The position numbers and the translations under genes are program-made. The notes under the pieces were generated by a model that was not told the DNA's origin, did not search any database, and saw only the letters and a list, made by a program, of their open reading frames with translations. Source: Choristoneura fumiferana (Eukaryota; Arthropoda; Insecta; Lepidoptera; Tortricidae). From it: a DNA stretch of 64,000 nucleotides. This document shows, one piece after another, positions 10,194 through 20,751 of this stretch. The stretch is taken from the NCBI RefSeq assembly GCF_025370935.1, contig NC_133493.1:14037889-14101888 (forward strand). The letters are read 5' to 3'. Each line of letters starts with the position of its first letter. Within the stretch, counting starts at the first letter, position 1.

Positions 10194-10376
10194 ATGGTGT
10201 ATTTACGGCGAGGGCGTACATTGAATCCAGAATGTAGCGAAGGATTCTACAATAGAATCCTGAGCGTAATTAAGGATTTAAGTGTTAAGGCCCAAGATGA
10301 AAATAATTTTGCTCCCGAGTCGCTCATAGAACTTTTCACACCGAGAATTAAGAAACTTGAAAAAAATATATTCTAA
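10194..10376 (+). CDS. Small unrecognised ORF at the edge of the duplicated block
   Basis: From the ATG at 10194 the frame gives 60 residues beginning MVYLRRGRTLNPECSEGF and ending in TPRIKKLEKNIF. The left copy holds only its second half, because the window begins there, with several amino-acid changes (for example IEL to IQL and TPR to TPT) and no frame break. I do not recognise a domain. It could be a small protein, an exon or repeat-encoded sequence; it may be simply non-coding. Confidence 0.3.
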   Translation: MVYLRRGRTLNPECSEGFYNRILSVIKDLSVKAQDENNFAPESLIELFTPRIKKLEKNIF

Positions 10377-11479
10377 ATATTATTAAAGAACAACTAGCAT
10401 AGAAAATGACGTGGCTTTCCAATTATCAACTTAAAAAAATTGCATTTGCAATAAAACACTTAGAAAAGCCTTGAACAGGGAAGTTGCACTCTCGTCAGGG
10501 AGGAAAAGTTACTTTTCTGAAGGAGAGGTGTGAAAAAATTATTTACTTACGAGAAATCTGAATTGTCGAACAGTTATGAAACCAAGTAGGTCCTTACACA
10601 TTAAAATATGACCTAAGTGAAAATATACCTTCACTTTTTCCTTGCTAAGAGCAATTAAAAAAACATAGAAATAAATTACCCCTAAAACACCATGTTACAT
10701 TAACCTAATAAAAATACTTAGTCCGAAAATCGTAACGTTTGGAGGACTCTTTAGGTACTTTTATATTATTTCATTCACAGATTACATTATTATTATTATT
10801 AGCGTTATACTTATTTAGTCTCAAAATACAAACTTAAATTATAAATTATTGACAAAAAATTATAAAGTTTCCATACCTAACTTGGAGAGGCCTGAAGTCT
10901 TCAGGCTGGAGGTTGCGCGCACGCAATAAATAGCACTGAACAGTATATGTACCTGCTTACATATATATTGATAACTAACCGACCGTGAAACAAGTAGCAT
11001 CTGTTTTTATTCGCTCTGTAGATAATAATCTTTTCACTAATACGTTTTAAGTGATATATTATACAAAAAAATGTGCAACAAAACTAACTAACACTTACTA
11101 TCAATCGCACAATTTCTAGGTCAAATGTAATAGACATGATGTCTTAATCAGCAATCTATGAACCAACACTCTAACCCAGTAAAAATCCACTGACGCACAG
11201 TATTTATGTTTGACCTGATAATATCTTATAAGTAAATATATTACAATTTTGTTATTTTGATTTTGTCTAATTTCTACGTAAATACTACCTATTATATTAC
11301 ACCGTACTTTGTTAATTTTTCCTTGTTGATTATTTTAGTATGTAAATGTTAGCTCGTTTAGCCTGAGACACAGGAATTATCCTAGTTCAGGCAGGCGTGT
11401 TACATAGATTTTAAGTGAAATATTGTATTTTGTTATTTTGTACCGAAATGAATTTGAATAAATTTTATTATTATTATTC

Positions 11480-11860
11480 TCTTTATTTATTTTTTATTCT
11501 TAGGATTAGGTTTTTATAATAGTTATAAGAAGTAAAATACAGAAAAGTACATACAAAATAAAAATATTATAAAAACCTAACCTAGTTTGCCGCCGGTAAC
11601 GGGGTAGGGCCCAAGCTACCAGTGGTCAGGGCCGCAGAGTGAGGAACCTCCGGACGATGCGTGCCGTGTCCAGAAGTACCGCCTTCTGTATCTGGCCCTT
11701 GATCCAGCCATCTAGCGAGAGTCTCTTGAGATGTTGGTCGAGACTCTTCGCTATTAGACCGTTTGCCGAAACGACTATCGGGACAATGATCGTCGAGTCA
11801 ACATCCCACATAGCAGTCACCTCGTGAGCCAAGTCAAGGTACTATTGATACATACATACA
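11480..11860 (-). mobile_element. Non-LTR retrotransposon C-terminal fragment, right copy only
   Basis: The minus-strand frame at 11626-11832 reads MAHEVTAMWDVDSTIIVPIV, then SANGLIAKSLDQHLKRLSL and the AVLLDTARIVRRFL stretch. This is a conserved tail seen downstream of the reverse transcriptase in insect non-LTR ORFs. It is absent from the left copy, where about 60 bp of unrelated AT-rich sequence stands in its place. The clade is uncertain. Confidence 0.65.
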
Positions 11861-11873
11861 TACATTTATTATT

Positions 11874-12360
11874 ATTATTATTATCATCAGTCTACAGCAG
11901 GCCACTGCTGGACATAGGCCTCTTCAAAGGCGCGCGATAACACTGCCTTCAGCTCCTTGCATCCATCCGCCGCCAGCGACCATCTTAAGGTCGTCCGTCC
12001 ACCGTGTCTCAGGACGCCCTACCTACGCTATCCCGTCCATGGTCTCCATTCGACAAATCGTCTACTCCACCGTTTATCGGTCCTGCGACAGACGCGGCCA
12101 GCCGAATGCCAATTCAGCGAACTAATTTTTTTAATAACATCGGTGACTTTCATTCTTTGTCGGATCATGTAATTTTGGATTTTATCCTTCAAAGAAACCC
12201 CTAGCATTGGTTTCTCCATAGCTCGCTGAGCGACCTTGAATTTGTGGATTAGCCCCGCAGTCAAGATGTACGTTTTGGCTCCGTAAGTTAAAACTGGTAG
12301 GACGCACTGGTTGACTTTCGTCGAAGTGTGCCGAAAGCAGCCCGGCCCAACTGTATTCGC
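11874..12360 (-). mobile_element. RTE-type fragment, right-copy counterpart
   Basis: Same content as 1264-1730, with the minus-strand frame at 12028-12264 containing SLNWHSAGRVCRRTDKRW. It differs by a few substitutions and is inactive. Confidence 0.68.
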
Positions 12361-12772
12361 CTAGGCTCTGTTTCAAAGTTGTTCCTACCGAGTTGTATAT
12401 ATATGCATATGTTTTAGTGCTAGTTCTAGTCTTAGTTTTAGGTTAGGAGTCAAAATAAACCCCACCTTTCTTTCTTTCTTTCTTTCATATAATGCAACCT
12501 TACTAAATATTAAGTCAATAAGGATAGTATTATGAAAAAAAATAGTTGAAATTAGCTAATAACTTCATTACTTTATATACCTAAGTACCTGTATGAAATA
12601 ATGCAAAGACTCCGATCCGAAGTCTCATAAGTTGAGCTCGGAATTAATACCTACTATTCATTCGTTCTCATTTTGTAATGTGATATAATAAAAGAAAAGT
12701 TTTCTTAATGTATTGTTTTGTTTTGTAACATAACATGTTTTTTCCATGTACCTAATACACAACGCACGTTAT

Positions 12773-12936
12773 ACACTACAATACAATACAATAGCTCTTT
12801 ATTGCACACCAATACAGTAAACAGTACAGAGAACACAAGTATATACATAGAGATTTCCTAAGGTAAGCAATAGGCGGCCTTATCGCTTCAGAGCGATCTC
12901 TTCCAGGCAACCTTTACAATGGACAGAAATAAGGAA
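12773..12936. mobile_element. Short retroposon insertion, right copy only
   Basis: A 164-bp insert flanked by ACGTTAT (12766-12772 and 12937-12943); the left copy has one ACGTTAT at the empty site (near 2300). It contains an ACAATACAATACAATA run and CTCTTTATTGCACACC, a 3'-end type also seen near 17141-17210. It is probably a 5'-truncated non-LTR or SINE copy in minus orientation. Confidence 0.8.
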
Positions 12937-13030
12937 ACGTTATTTCCGTGTATAGGTTTTTTAAAAGTAAAAAAGTCAAGTTAATATAATAATACAGTTG
13001 CAACAGTAGATTTAAGTTATAGTTTATTAC

Positions 13031-13345
13031 TTGCTTTACATTTTGGCATTCAAATCTCATTTTCAAAAAAAAGTGACTAGACATGCTCTTTCCGTGGACC
13101 CTTCAAACATGAACTTGATTGTAGCCAAGTGTCATGTTATCACCTTTACACGGAAAAGAGATAAAAAAGTTTACGATTATTATATAAACGGTGAGTTATT
13201 AAAAAGAAAATATGTTGTAAAGGATTTAGGAGTCTACCTTGATAGTAAATTGATGTTCAACGAACACGTGGAAAACATTACCACTCGGGCTTATAGGATT
13301 TTAGGATTTATCTTGAGAGTTTGTTTGTTTTTTTTGTTTGAATAG
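13031..13345 (+). pseudogene. Reverse-transcriptase fragment, right-copy counterpart
   Basis: Same fragment as 2411-2713, with KDLGVYLDSKLMFNEHV intact; differences are at the start of the frame and in single bases. Confidence 0.72.
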
Positions 13346-13618
13346 ACGCGAGACGGTATCACATTTATCCGTCAGTTAAAATTAATCAATGGGTGGTGAA
13401 ACAGCCCCAAAGTATAATAAACTAATGTCAATAATTGATAAACTCACAAATAAATACCAGTTTTTAATCATAACTATAAGTTTTTTACCATCCGGTATAT
13501 CCGGTATAGTACGCAACTATCTGGTATTCGGCCGAATAGTAAAATAGTGGCCGGATAGGCCGGATACTGGCCGGATATTCGTTGCATCACTAGTATTTAT
13601 TTAAATAAAATAAAAAAT

Positions 13619-13793
13619 ACACTTTTTTTATTTTTTTTTATTGTATAACTGTTTTAATAAATTATTATTGTATTATATAGATTATAAATAATAATTTTAA
13701 ATTTTCTTTGACATTGTTTGGTTTCTTTTGATTATTTGTGGTTTGATTAATTTGTTATTCTATTTAATTTGACATATTTGTTTTATTTAAAAA
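13619..13793. other. About 175-bp AT-rich insert, right copy only
   Basis: The left copy passes directly from AAATAAAAAATA to AATAAATATCATGGG near 3240, while this copy has T-rich unassigned sequence in between. I see no clear target duplication or terminal repeats, so insertion here and deletion in the other copy are both possible. Confidence 0.55.
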
Positions 13794-14649
13794 TAAATAA
13801 ATATCATGGGACATTTGACACTAATTGACCTAGTCGCAAACTAACCAAAGCTTGTACTATGAATACTAGGCATTTCTTATATTCTTACTTTTTTTTGTGT
13901 GAGTTGTAAGAATTGAGTATATTTTTAAGAAAATTAGTGAACTGTATAGGTATTAATTCACTTAGCAAATTACATCTAGTATTATTTTTGAATATAATTT
14001 TTGACTTGCAAAAATTAAAAAGATTTTCAAAAAACATTCAAGTCCAAAATGTCACGGACCGTGTAGTGTGCGATTGGCGGAATTTGAAATAAAATGTTTT
14101 TTTCCCAAGAAACGTTATGTTATTTTGCAAAAAATTACAGCAATTATGCAAGACTAACCTTTGTTCTATAAAATGAATTTAAAAATATATAAATAATAAT
14201 GACTATTTGTGATTTTGAGCAACATAAAGTTTGTGAGTAGTTTTTTTTTGGGTCACGACTATTTGCGATACTACAAAATTACGGTACTCGGTACAAAAGC
14301 AGCATTGATGTTGGCAAGCCTTTTTAAATTTTTTTAGAACAGCAACACGGTCTTCTTTCTCTTCTTGTCAGATTTGCTAATGGCTGAATGTATCTCGCAA
14401 AAAATGTTGAAATAAAATCTGGCCAAGAGTGTGTCGGACACGCCCGAAATAGCTTTCCGTAGCCATTACGAAAAAATGAAGTAATATTTTTCCAAGGATT
14501 TTGTATTTTGTGCGGAATATTCCAAGTTTAGGTATATTTTATACCTTAGGCTGCTATTTACTCTTAAACTACTAATAATTCTCAAGAAAACTTAACCGTT
14601 ATAGTTTTCCTTTTAAGTTTGATATACTTACTACCATCCTGAATTTTTT

Positions 14650-14716
14650 GACATTCATAAGTGCTTGTTATAGCCTAAATTGAATAAAGATATTTTGACT
14701 TTGACTTTGACTTTGA
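14650..14716 (+). mobile_element. Short retroposon tail with TTTGAC repeats, right copy only
   Basis: About 65 bp (CATAAGTGCTTGTTATAGCC and then GAATAAAGATATTTTGACTT with TTTGAC repeats) interrupt a stretch that is continuous in the left copy near 4318. The same tail occurs in minus orientation at 27305-27365 and partly at 16858-16890. This is a heavily 5'-truncated non-LTR 3' end. Confidence 0.75.
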
Positions 14717-16261
14717 CTTTTCAAATTTTCCACCCACCGGTTTAGATTTAAATGAAAATTTGCATTTTAACCCAACGATACCCCACACTACAAGGTTGGA
14801 TGAGAAAAAAAAATTACCCCCACTTTACGTCTATGGGAGGTACTTACTTAATGTAAAAAAAAATGTTTGAATTTTTTTATTGTACCATTTAGTCGGCATA
14901 GTTTACATATTATATATTCTTACAAAGTTACAGCTAGTCCCTGAGCAAAGCCGCGGACGGACAGACAGACAGACATGGCGAAACTATAAGGGTTCCGTTT
15001 TTGCAATTTTGACTACGGAACCCTAAAAAAGGACAACCTTAACGCGTCAACGCCGTGTACGAGTTTTGAACGTAAGTACTAGTGTCACATTATTATTTAA
15101 AACATAATTATGTAGGTAATGTGGTGTAGTTTAAGATAATTACTTAAGATTTAATAATAATAATAATATTTTTTTATTTAGATTATATATCCATATTGTT
15201 AGTAAACATGACGAGTACAATCAATCAATTAATGAGTAGATTACTGATTACTGATTGAGATTTGTAAAACCATGGTTGTTTTTTAGGCTATACCGAATAC
15301 GTTTCAAATTATCACGACCATGGTATGAAAAAAATGTCACCGCCGTGGACTTTTTGAGTACATGGTCGTGACATATATAATGCGTGGTTGTGACATTAAA
15401 TTTCATTTGAATTACTCTGTGGATTTTGTTATTATGCTAAGTTATATTGTTATACAATGCATGTAATTTTTTAAATTGCCTTTTAAGGTATACCGATTTT
15501 CCGCTTATCTGATTTAGTAGTCACGAAAGAACAAAACAGCAACACACGTTACACATTAAGTAATGTCACGACCCAGGCGCCATCTGTCACAACAGTGTTT
15601 ATGTACCTATTTTTTTTGCTTCCTGAGGGCGTTAAGCTTGTCCATATACATAAAAATATGCTATTGGTATACAATATATTATACTATAAAAAACTTTCTA
15701 TTTTTTTGCCCACTAGGCAACGGATAAACATACTTAATGAACTAAAATAATTTCCTTGCTCACCCGCGACCCTACGATAGCTAAGCTTATGCAAAATATG
15801 CGTGTTCATGCAGTTCCTCCACCTCCACACTGTAAGAACACACACAAATCACACAAACCCATCTATCACCACCACCACACTACACTGACGCGTTTCGAAC
15901 TCAACCAGAGCTCATCTTCAGAGTGACACAACCGTACACCATGCTACCAGTTGTTAGTTGTTGTGTCTAAAAAAGTTTTGCTAACAGTAACAAAACATTC
16001 ACAGATTTCGTGCCTCACACGACTATCGAGCACATTGGAAATGAATCTACGGAATTCGAAAAAATATTGCCGCTGCATAACGCCTGTGAACAAAGAAATT
16101 GCAAAATTTCCACACACGTATCGAAGTTTGTATTATATTGTATTGTAAAACTCATTATTGTACATAAAAACACATGAAAATAACAGAACACAGGATAATA
16201 CTCGTAAGATGTACAAAGGCAAACTTAAGGCTTAGGCGTTTGAATACAAGAAAATTATTAC

Positions 16262-16720
16262 ACGACAAATCCGTAGTCAACTCGAGAAGTGGTAGCCACA
16301 TCGCCGTCATCGTCACTCGAGTCTTGATCGGCAGCGGCCTTGCTGCAAGATATGAAATTTTTCTTGACAGCAGTTTGACGCGACGAGCCATCGTCAGGTA
16401 CAGTGGCGTAGCTGGGTAACCAAAGGCCCTGGGGCAAAAAATAAGCTAGGGCCCCAACTAAACTATTTAAAATCGTTTGTTCCGTATCCCAAATATTCCG
16501 AATGTGGGAGAAATTTTCACTAGTTCAATTTATAGTTCGAGGGGCCCCCTGAGCTTGGGGGCCCCGGGGCACTGCCCCGTCTAGCCCTCCGGTAGCTACG
16601 CCACTGGTCAGGTAACTCTTGCGGCACGTTCCAATAGCTCAGAAACCCCAGCTCCGTGTCCAACGAAATCCCGAAACGCGTTTTGAAGCCCGAGATAGCA
16701 ATTACAGCCAAGCCATGAAT
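16262..16720 (-). pseudogene. Possible C-terminal coding stretch broken by a hAT MITE
   Basis: If the MITE at 16401-16606 and one copy of its target duplication are disregarded, a minus-strand frame stays open through both flanks to a TAA at 16262. The upstream flank reads GFKTRFGISLDTELGFLSYW. The downstream flank is Ser/Asp-rich (AAADQDSSDDDGD) and ends in VDYGFVV. That the frame is kept across both flanks is suggestive, but I do not recognise the protein and see no clear splice acceptor. It could be an old host exon, transposon sequence or chance. Confidence 0.3.
16401..16606. mobile_element. 206-bp hAT-type MITE
   Basis: The ends CAGTGGCGTAGCT and AGCTACGCCACTG are perfect inverted repeats. 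GTCAGGTA flanks both sides (16393-16400 and 16607-16614). An 8-bp target duplication and a CAGTGGCG end are typical of hAT-derived MITEs. The interior is GC-rich with GGGGCCCC blocks and has no coding capacity. Confidence 0.92.
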
Positions 16721-16913
16721 GATGTTTTACAAAATAAGTTTTGCAATATTAGCATAATTTTGGTTACTAATTAAAAAGTAAATTTTGTCGGCAGGTAGCC
16801 TAATAAGTTCAGGTATCCTTTTTTTTAGTGTACCTACTTATATTTAATATTCAGTTTAAACTATAACAAGCCCTTATGAATGACAAACCAAATAAATAGG
16901 TACCTCATAGGTA

Positions 16914-17045
16914 CAGTCACCAGCACCAATATCTGACACAACAAGCGTGCATAAATATCTGATACGACTCTATTTCTAGGGGCAGAAGGACGTGTCAGAA
17001 AAAATTTGCACGCTCCGCTGTGGCAGATATTAATGCTGGTGACTG
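16914..17045. mobile_element. Intact CAGTCACCAGCA MITE
   Basis: The ends CAGTCACCAGCACCAATATC and GATATTAATGCTGGTGACTG (as its complement) are near-perfect inverted repeats, flanked by TA on both sides (16912-16913 and 17046-17047). This fits a Tc1/mariner-type MITE. Other copies are at 40943-41073 and, split, at 6494-6890. Confidence 0.85.
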
Positions 17046-17049
17046 TACA

Positions 17050-17516
17050 CACAATCAACTCTTTTTTTATATGATGCTGGTTTAGAAAGATTACGGTGTT
17101 AAAGAATAGATCTTGTATTGAACTGGATATTACAATACAATAATTAAAGGTATTTATTGAACACCAACACATAGTAAGCAGTACAAAAAACACAGGTTTA
17201 TAAAGACTTTGGAGAATAAAATGTATATAATTGCCATCCAGCGGGTAGTAGCGTAATTGATGTTAGTCGCGCCATCTAGTGAAAAGTTTGACAACTAATC
17301 AGCTAGTGCAGAGACGTGGACGTGTATATTTGGCGTGACCGGCGGGGAACGTCACGTATTCCTTTAGTTTGTCCAAACATCCCCTTATCAGTTACAAGTA
17401 CCCGGAATAATGCTAACTCATCTGACGGATGATGTGATGATAAAATAAAAGTCAATAATTCACCAGGTGTGGTGTGAGACTTAAAAGTATATGTACCTCA
17501 TACGTGCAAAAAATTC
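17050..17516. other. Intergenic sequence upstream of the tRNA cluster
   Basis: A minus-oriented retroposon end with ACAATACAATAATTAAAGG and TTATTGAACACCAACAC lies at about 17141-17210. The remainder has no assignable feature. Confidence 0.4.
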
Positions 17517-17598
17517 CGCAGCCGGTAGGATTCGAACCTACGCTCCCAGAGGGAATCTGATTTCGAGTCAGACGCCTTAACCACTCGGCCACGACTGC
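17517..17598 (-). tRNA. tRNA-Ser (anticodon CGA)
   Basis: On the minus strand GCAGTCG (17598 inward) pairs with CGGCTGC at the 3' end. The A box is GTGGCCGAGTGG, the anticodon loop is CTCGAAA (CGA), there is a long class-II variable arm, and the B box is GGTTCGAATCC. A T-run (GGAATTTTTT) follows the 3' end and would stop Pol III. There is no intron. All stems pair, so the gene looks functional. Confidence 0.96.
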
Positions 17599-17639
17599 CA
17601 TACCAAGTAGTCTGAATTAGACACTTAGTTACTAAAAGT

Positions 17640-18450
17640 CATTTCATAACAGATCTTATTGCATGTTTTCTTAAAAAAAAAAAGTTGTGTGATACATGGT
17701 GATACTCCGTGTATGGAGGGGCCATTTTAACCGACTTCAAAAAATGAGGAAGTTTCATAGAAAAAAAAAATATCGTTCATAAAAATAAGTAAGTATTAAG
17801 TAGGTATGATATATGTATATTTAATGTACCTAACCTAAATAATTACCTCAATAAAATTAAAGTCAATAATATAACGCGTGTGTGTTGTTATTAACTGAAC
17901 GTAAAAAGGAGGTTATCAATTGGGTTTATTTTTTTCCACAGAATTCCCAATAAAAATCGATTTCAAAAAATATTTTTATAATAACACAATTCACTATTGC
18001 ATGTACTCTGTGCATGTAAGTACTCTGTGCTCAATTAACTATGATAGGCGCAGGATTACCTATTATAATTTTATTTCAAATTAAATTTTAATTGCTATAA
18101 CAAAGAGCTACAAAATATAAAAATAATTATATTTGTTACAGAATGTATTTAGACCGCGATTACCTTTTTCCGTGGAAATGTGTAGCTGTTTGCTGAGAAT
18201 GTTTGAGGTTTTGTGAGACGATGGACAATAGGCATACCTACAGACACAGAGTACCTACAGATGATAAGTAGGTATATACCTAAAGTTTTTAAGTCGTGTT
18301 TTGCAAGAAAATAGTCTCGCTGCTGGACCAATAACACTGGGTTGGACAGATTAAAGGTGGCATGTGGAGTTAAGTGAATAAATGAATTTTGGTTAGCTTG
18401 TATAATTTAATTTATTAATTTTAAGTACTAACTTTAGGAAAAGAACGTAT
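17640..18450. other. Intergenic AT-rich sequence
   Basis: I find no gene, RNA or recognisable element. The short minus-strand frame at 18149-18337 has no family resemblance. Confidence 0.4.
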
Positions 18451-18673
18451 TTATCTTGCTATCTCAACTAGCTTACTGAATTTTACTTAAGCTAATGAGG
18501 GCTATCGTTTTTTGTCTCACTAGATGGCGCACTGTTGCGTGAGGTTTTTAAGTGTGGCTTTCAGAGTCTGTTATTACGGGCGTTAAAACAAAGTTTAGAT
18601 TAAAATCATATTTAAAACACTTTAAAACCGTACCATAAAAATATCTAGCAACCACAGTGTTGCTTAGTCCCGT

Positions 18674-18983
18674 TGTTCGCGCACTAAAACCTTTTTAGGC
18701 CATACACAGTGCAGGGGTGCTCTCTGGCACAGGACTTGTCAGTCTGGCACAAGTCTTGTCGTTGACATAAGTTTTTTCATCCGCTCCCGTGTTATATTCG
18801 TTATAAACCGCATCGCCAAATAAGAAGATTTCCTTCGACTCCGCATCACAAGACCCCCGCATCACATCATCGGCCGGAGCCCTAACCAGGTGAGTGCTTC
18901 TGCTCTGTTGGAAATTCCATTTGGCATAGCGCGCTCTCGGTCTTCCGCCACCCATAAAAATTGGCTATTTACACGCCATACCA
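18674..18983 (+). repeat. 5' LTR of the BEL/Pao element
   Basis: 310 bp, starting TGTTCGCGCAC and ending CGCCATACCA. It matches 23849-24156 except for two extra G bases in its last third. Confidence 0.95.
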
Positions 18984-19173
18984 TAATTCTTGGTCCTATC
19001 GAACAACCGGATTGCTTCCCGGAACGAAATTATTCACCCGCTTCGCCTGTGACATAGCGTAATTTTTGGCTCTCACAATAGGCATAATTTTCAACCGCCA
19101 TTTCTGTCATAATTTCTTCTGACATCTCATATAATTTTTGAAACTAAATTTTATATTTTCGCGTTACATAATC

Positions 19174-20751
19174 ATGGCGAAATCATCTTTAGAAGCAAAA
19201 TTATCCATATTGAAAACCAAAGAGGAACGAATTTTACGCCGTTTCTCACATTTGTTGGATCTGTCGAAAAATGTCTCTACGTTCGATTCCCGCAGTAACG
19301 AGAATTTCATGGCAGAATCCGAGACGATTGATGACTTTAAAGTAAACTTCGAAAAAATATTAGACGAAATAAATGTTATTTCAATGTCCCTTGATCCTAA
19401 ACATGAACCAGATTATGAGACTCTGGATACATTTGAGGACTTATACGCCCGCATCAAGCGCACTCGTGCTAATATTTCTAAAATAACCGCCCCGCAAACG
19501 AGTTCGCCTTCTGCACCCGCGCCGCAAGTTAAAGGTCCAAATATTAAGCTACCGCCTATCGACCTTCCCTCCTTTGATGGTAGGACTGAAAACTGGCCCA
19601 TATTCTATGAGTCGTTTAAATCAAATATTCATAACAATGACCAGCTTACTGACTCGCAACGCGTACAGTACCTCATGGGCAAATTGACCCATAGCGCTTT
19701 AAATATAACCGCAGGTTTGGTACCCACAGGAGAGACTTATTCCATTATTTGGGATAGTCTAGTAAATAAATACCAGGATAAACGCGCCTTGGGTACATAC
19801 TACCTTAATAACATCTTGGACATTAAACCAAGTTCGAATTCGCCCAGCAGTCTTAACAGTTTCATTGAAAGATATTCCGCGACTGTGGCCGCTTTCAAAC
19901 AATTGGATATTCCTGATCTCTCAGATTTCTTTTTCCTGCAGTGTGCTTTACGGAAAACTGACCAACAAACTTTACAAAGTTTTGAAATGTCTGTGCGTGA
20001 CGTAACTATTCCCTCATACGAGCAATATGTCACATTTATGCAGAGTCAAGTCAAAATTCTAGAACGGTCAGGCAATAATCCTTCAATGAATACTCCGCGA
20101 ACCGCTTATAAACCCGCTGCCAATACACCGGCTCAACCCGCGCGTACTACTTACAAAACGTTTGTAGCTAGCAACGATGTTCCTTCTTCCAGCTCCGCAA
20201 ATAACAAAACCTGTGTATTGTGCAATAATAATGATCACGTACAGTTATATAATTGTTCTAAATTCAAAAATATGGTTTCACCACAAGCTAGATTCGACTT
20301 TATTAAAAACAACCGTGGCTGTGTAAACTGTTTAAGCATGTCACATACTCTACTCAATTGCAGCTCACGTAGCACTTGTAAGTTTTGTCAAAAACGCCAC
20401 CATACGTTGTTACACTTTGGCAATAACAATAATAATTCTCAACCGCAAAAGTCTTTACCCGCAAAAGCGTATGTTAAATCTACACAGTTGTATACAAACG
20501 CTTCATCTTCGTCTGCCGCGCATGCGCCGACCGCCTCGTCTGGTGCAGCGTGCCCACGCGCGCAGCCTGCCGTGCCGCTCCCGCGCGAGCCAGCAGCTGA
20601 TGCTGCGAGCATAGGACGCGACCCCGCGCCGCCCGCAGCCGCTTGCTCCTGTACTCATCCGCCGCCTGACAGTAATCAAATCACGTCGCCGTCACATAAC
20701 GTACCGACTACACTGCCGGTATATAACCCGCAAACGCTTCAGTTTCTCTGA
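19174..20751 (+). CDS. BEL/Pao gag polyprotein
   Basis: 525 residues from the ATG at 19174; the frame is open slightly further upstream but without an earlier ATG. The N-terminal ~110 residues are helical and charged. A DUF1759-type region follows (LPPIDLPSFDGRTENWPIFY, then QYLMGKL and NKYQDKRALGTYYLNNIL). Cys/His knuckles come next: CVLCNNNDHVQLYNC, CVNCLSMSHTLLNC and CKFCQKRHHTLLH. The C-terminal ~100 residues are Ala/Pro/Ser-rich. It would form the retrotransposon particle and bind its RNA. It ends in TGA at 20749-20751, overlapping the pol frame by 25 nt in a -1 relation. Confidence 0.93.
   Translation: MAKSSLEAKLSILKTKEERILRRFSHLLDLSKNVSTFDSRSNENFMAESETIDDFKVNFEKILDEINVISMSLDPKHEPDYETLDTFEDLYARIKRTRANISKITAPQTSSPSAPAPQVKGPNIKLPPIDLPSFDGRTENWPIFYESFKSNIHNNDQLTDSQRVQYLMGKLTHSALNITAGLVPTGETYSIIWDSLVNKYQDKRALGTYYLNNILDIKPSSNSPSSLNSFIERYSATVAAFKQLDIPDLSDFFFLQCALRKTDQQTLQSFEMSVRDVTIPSYEQYVTFMQSQVKILERSGNNPSMNTPRTAYKPAANTPAQPARTTYKTFVASNDVPSSSSANNKTCVLCNNNDHVQLYNCSKFKNMVSPQARFDFIKNNRGCVNCLSMSHTLLNCSSRSTCKFCQKRHHTLLHFGNNNNNSQPQKSLPAKAYVKSTQLYTNASSSSAAHAPTASSGAACPRAQPAVPLPREPAADAASIGRDPAPPAAACSCTHPPPDSNQITSPSHNVPTTLPVYNPQTLQFL

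Larger units (their letters stand above)
10283..16097 (+). repeat. Right copy of the 5.8-kb direct duplication
   Basis: Collinear with 1-5761. It continues past the point where the left copy meets the gap, so here the right edge of the block is not a natural boundary. Private insertions are listed separately. The left boundary is unknown because the left copy is cut by the window edge. Confidence 0.93.

Noticed and set aside
18695..18955. Minus-strand ORF of 86 codons, with a near copy at 23870-24187
   Set aside because: Both lie antisense within the two LTRs of the BEL/Pao element, so the duplication is explained and no protein family is recognisable.
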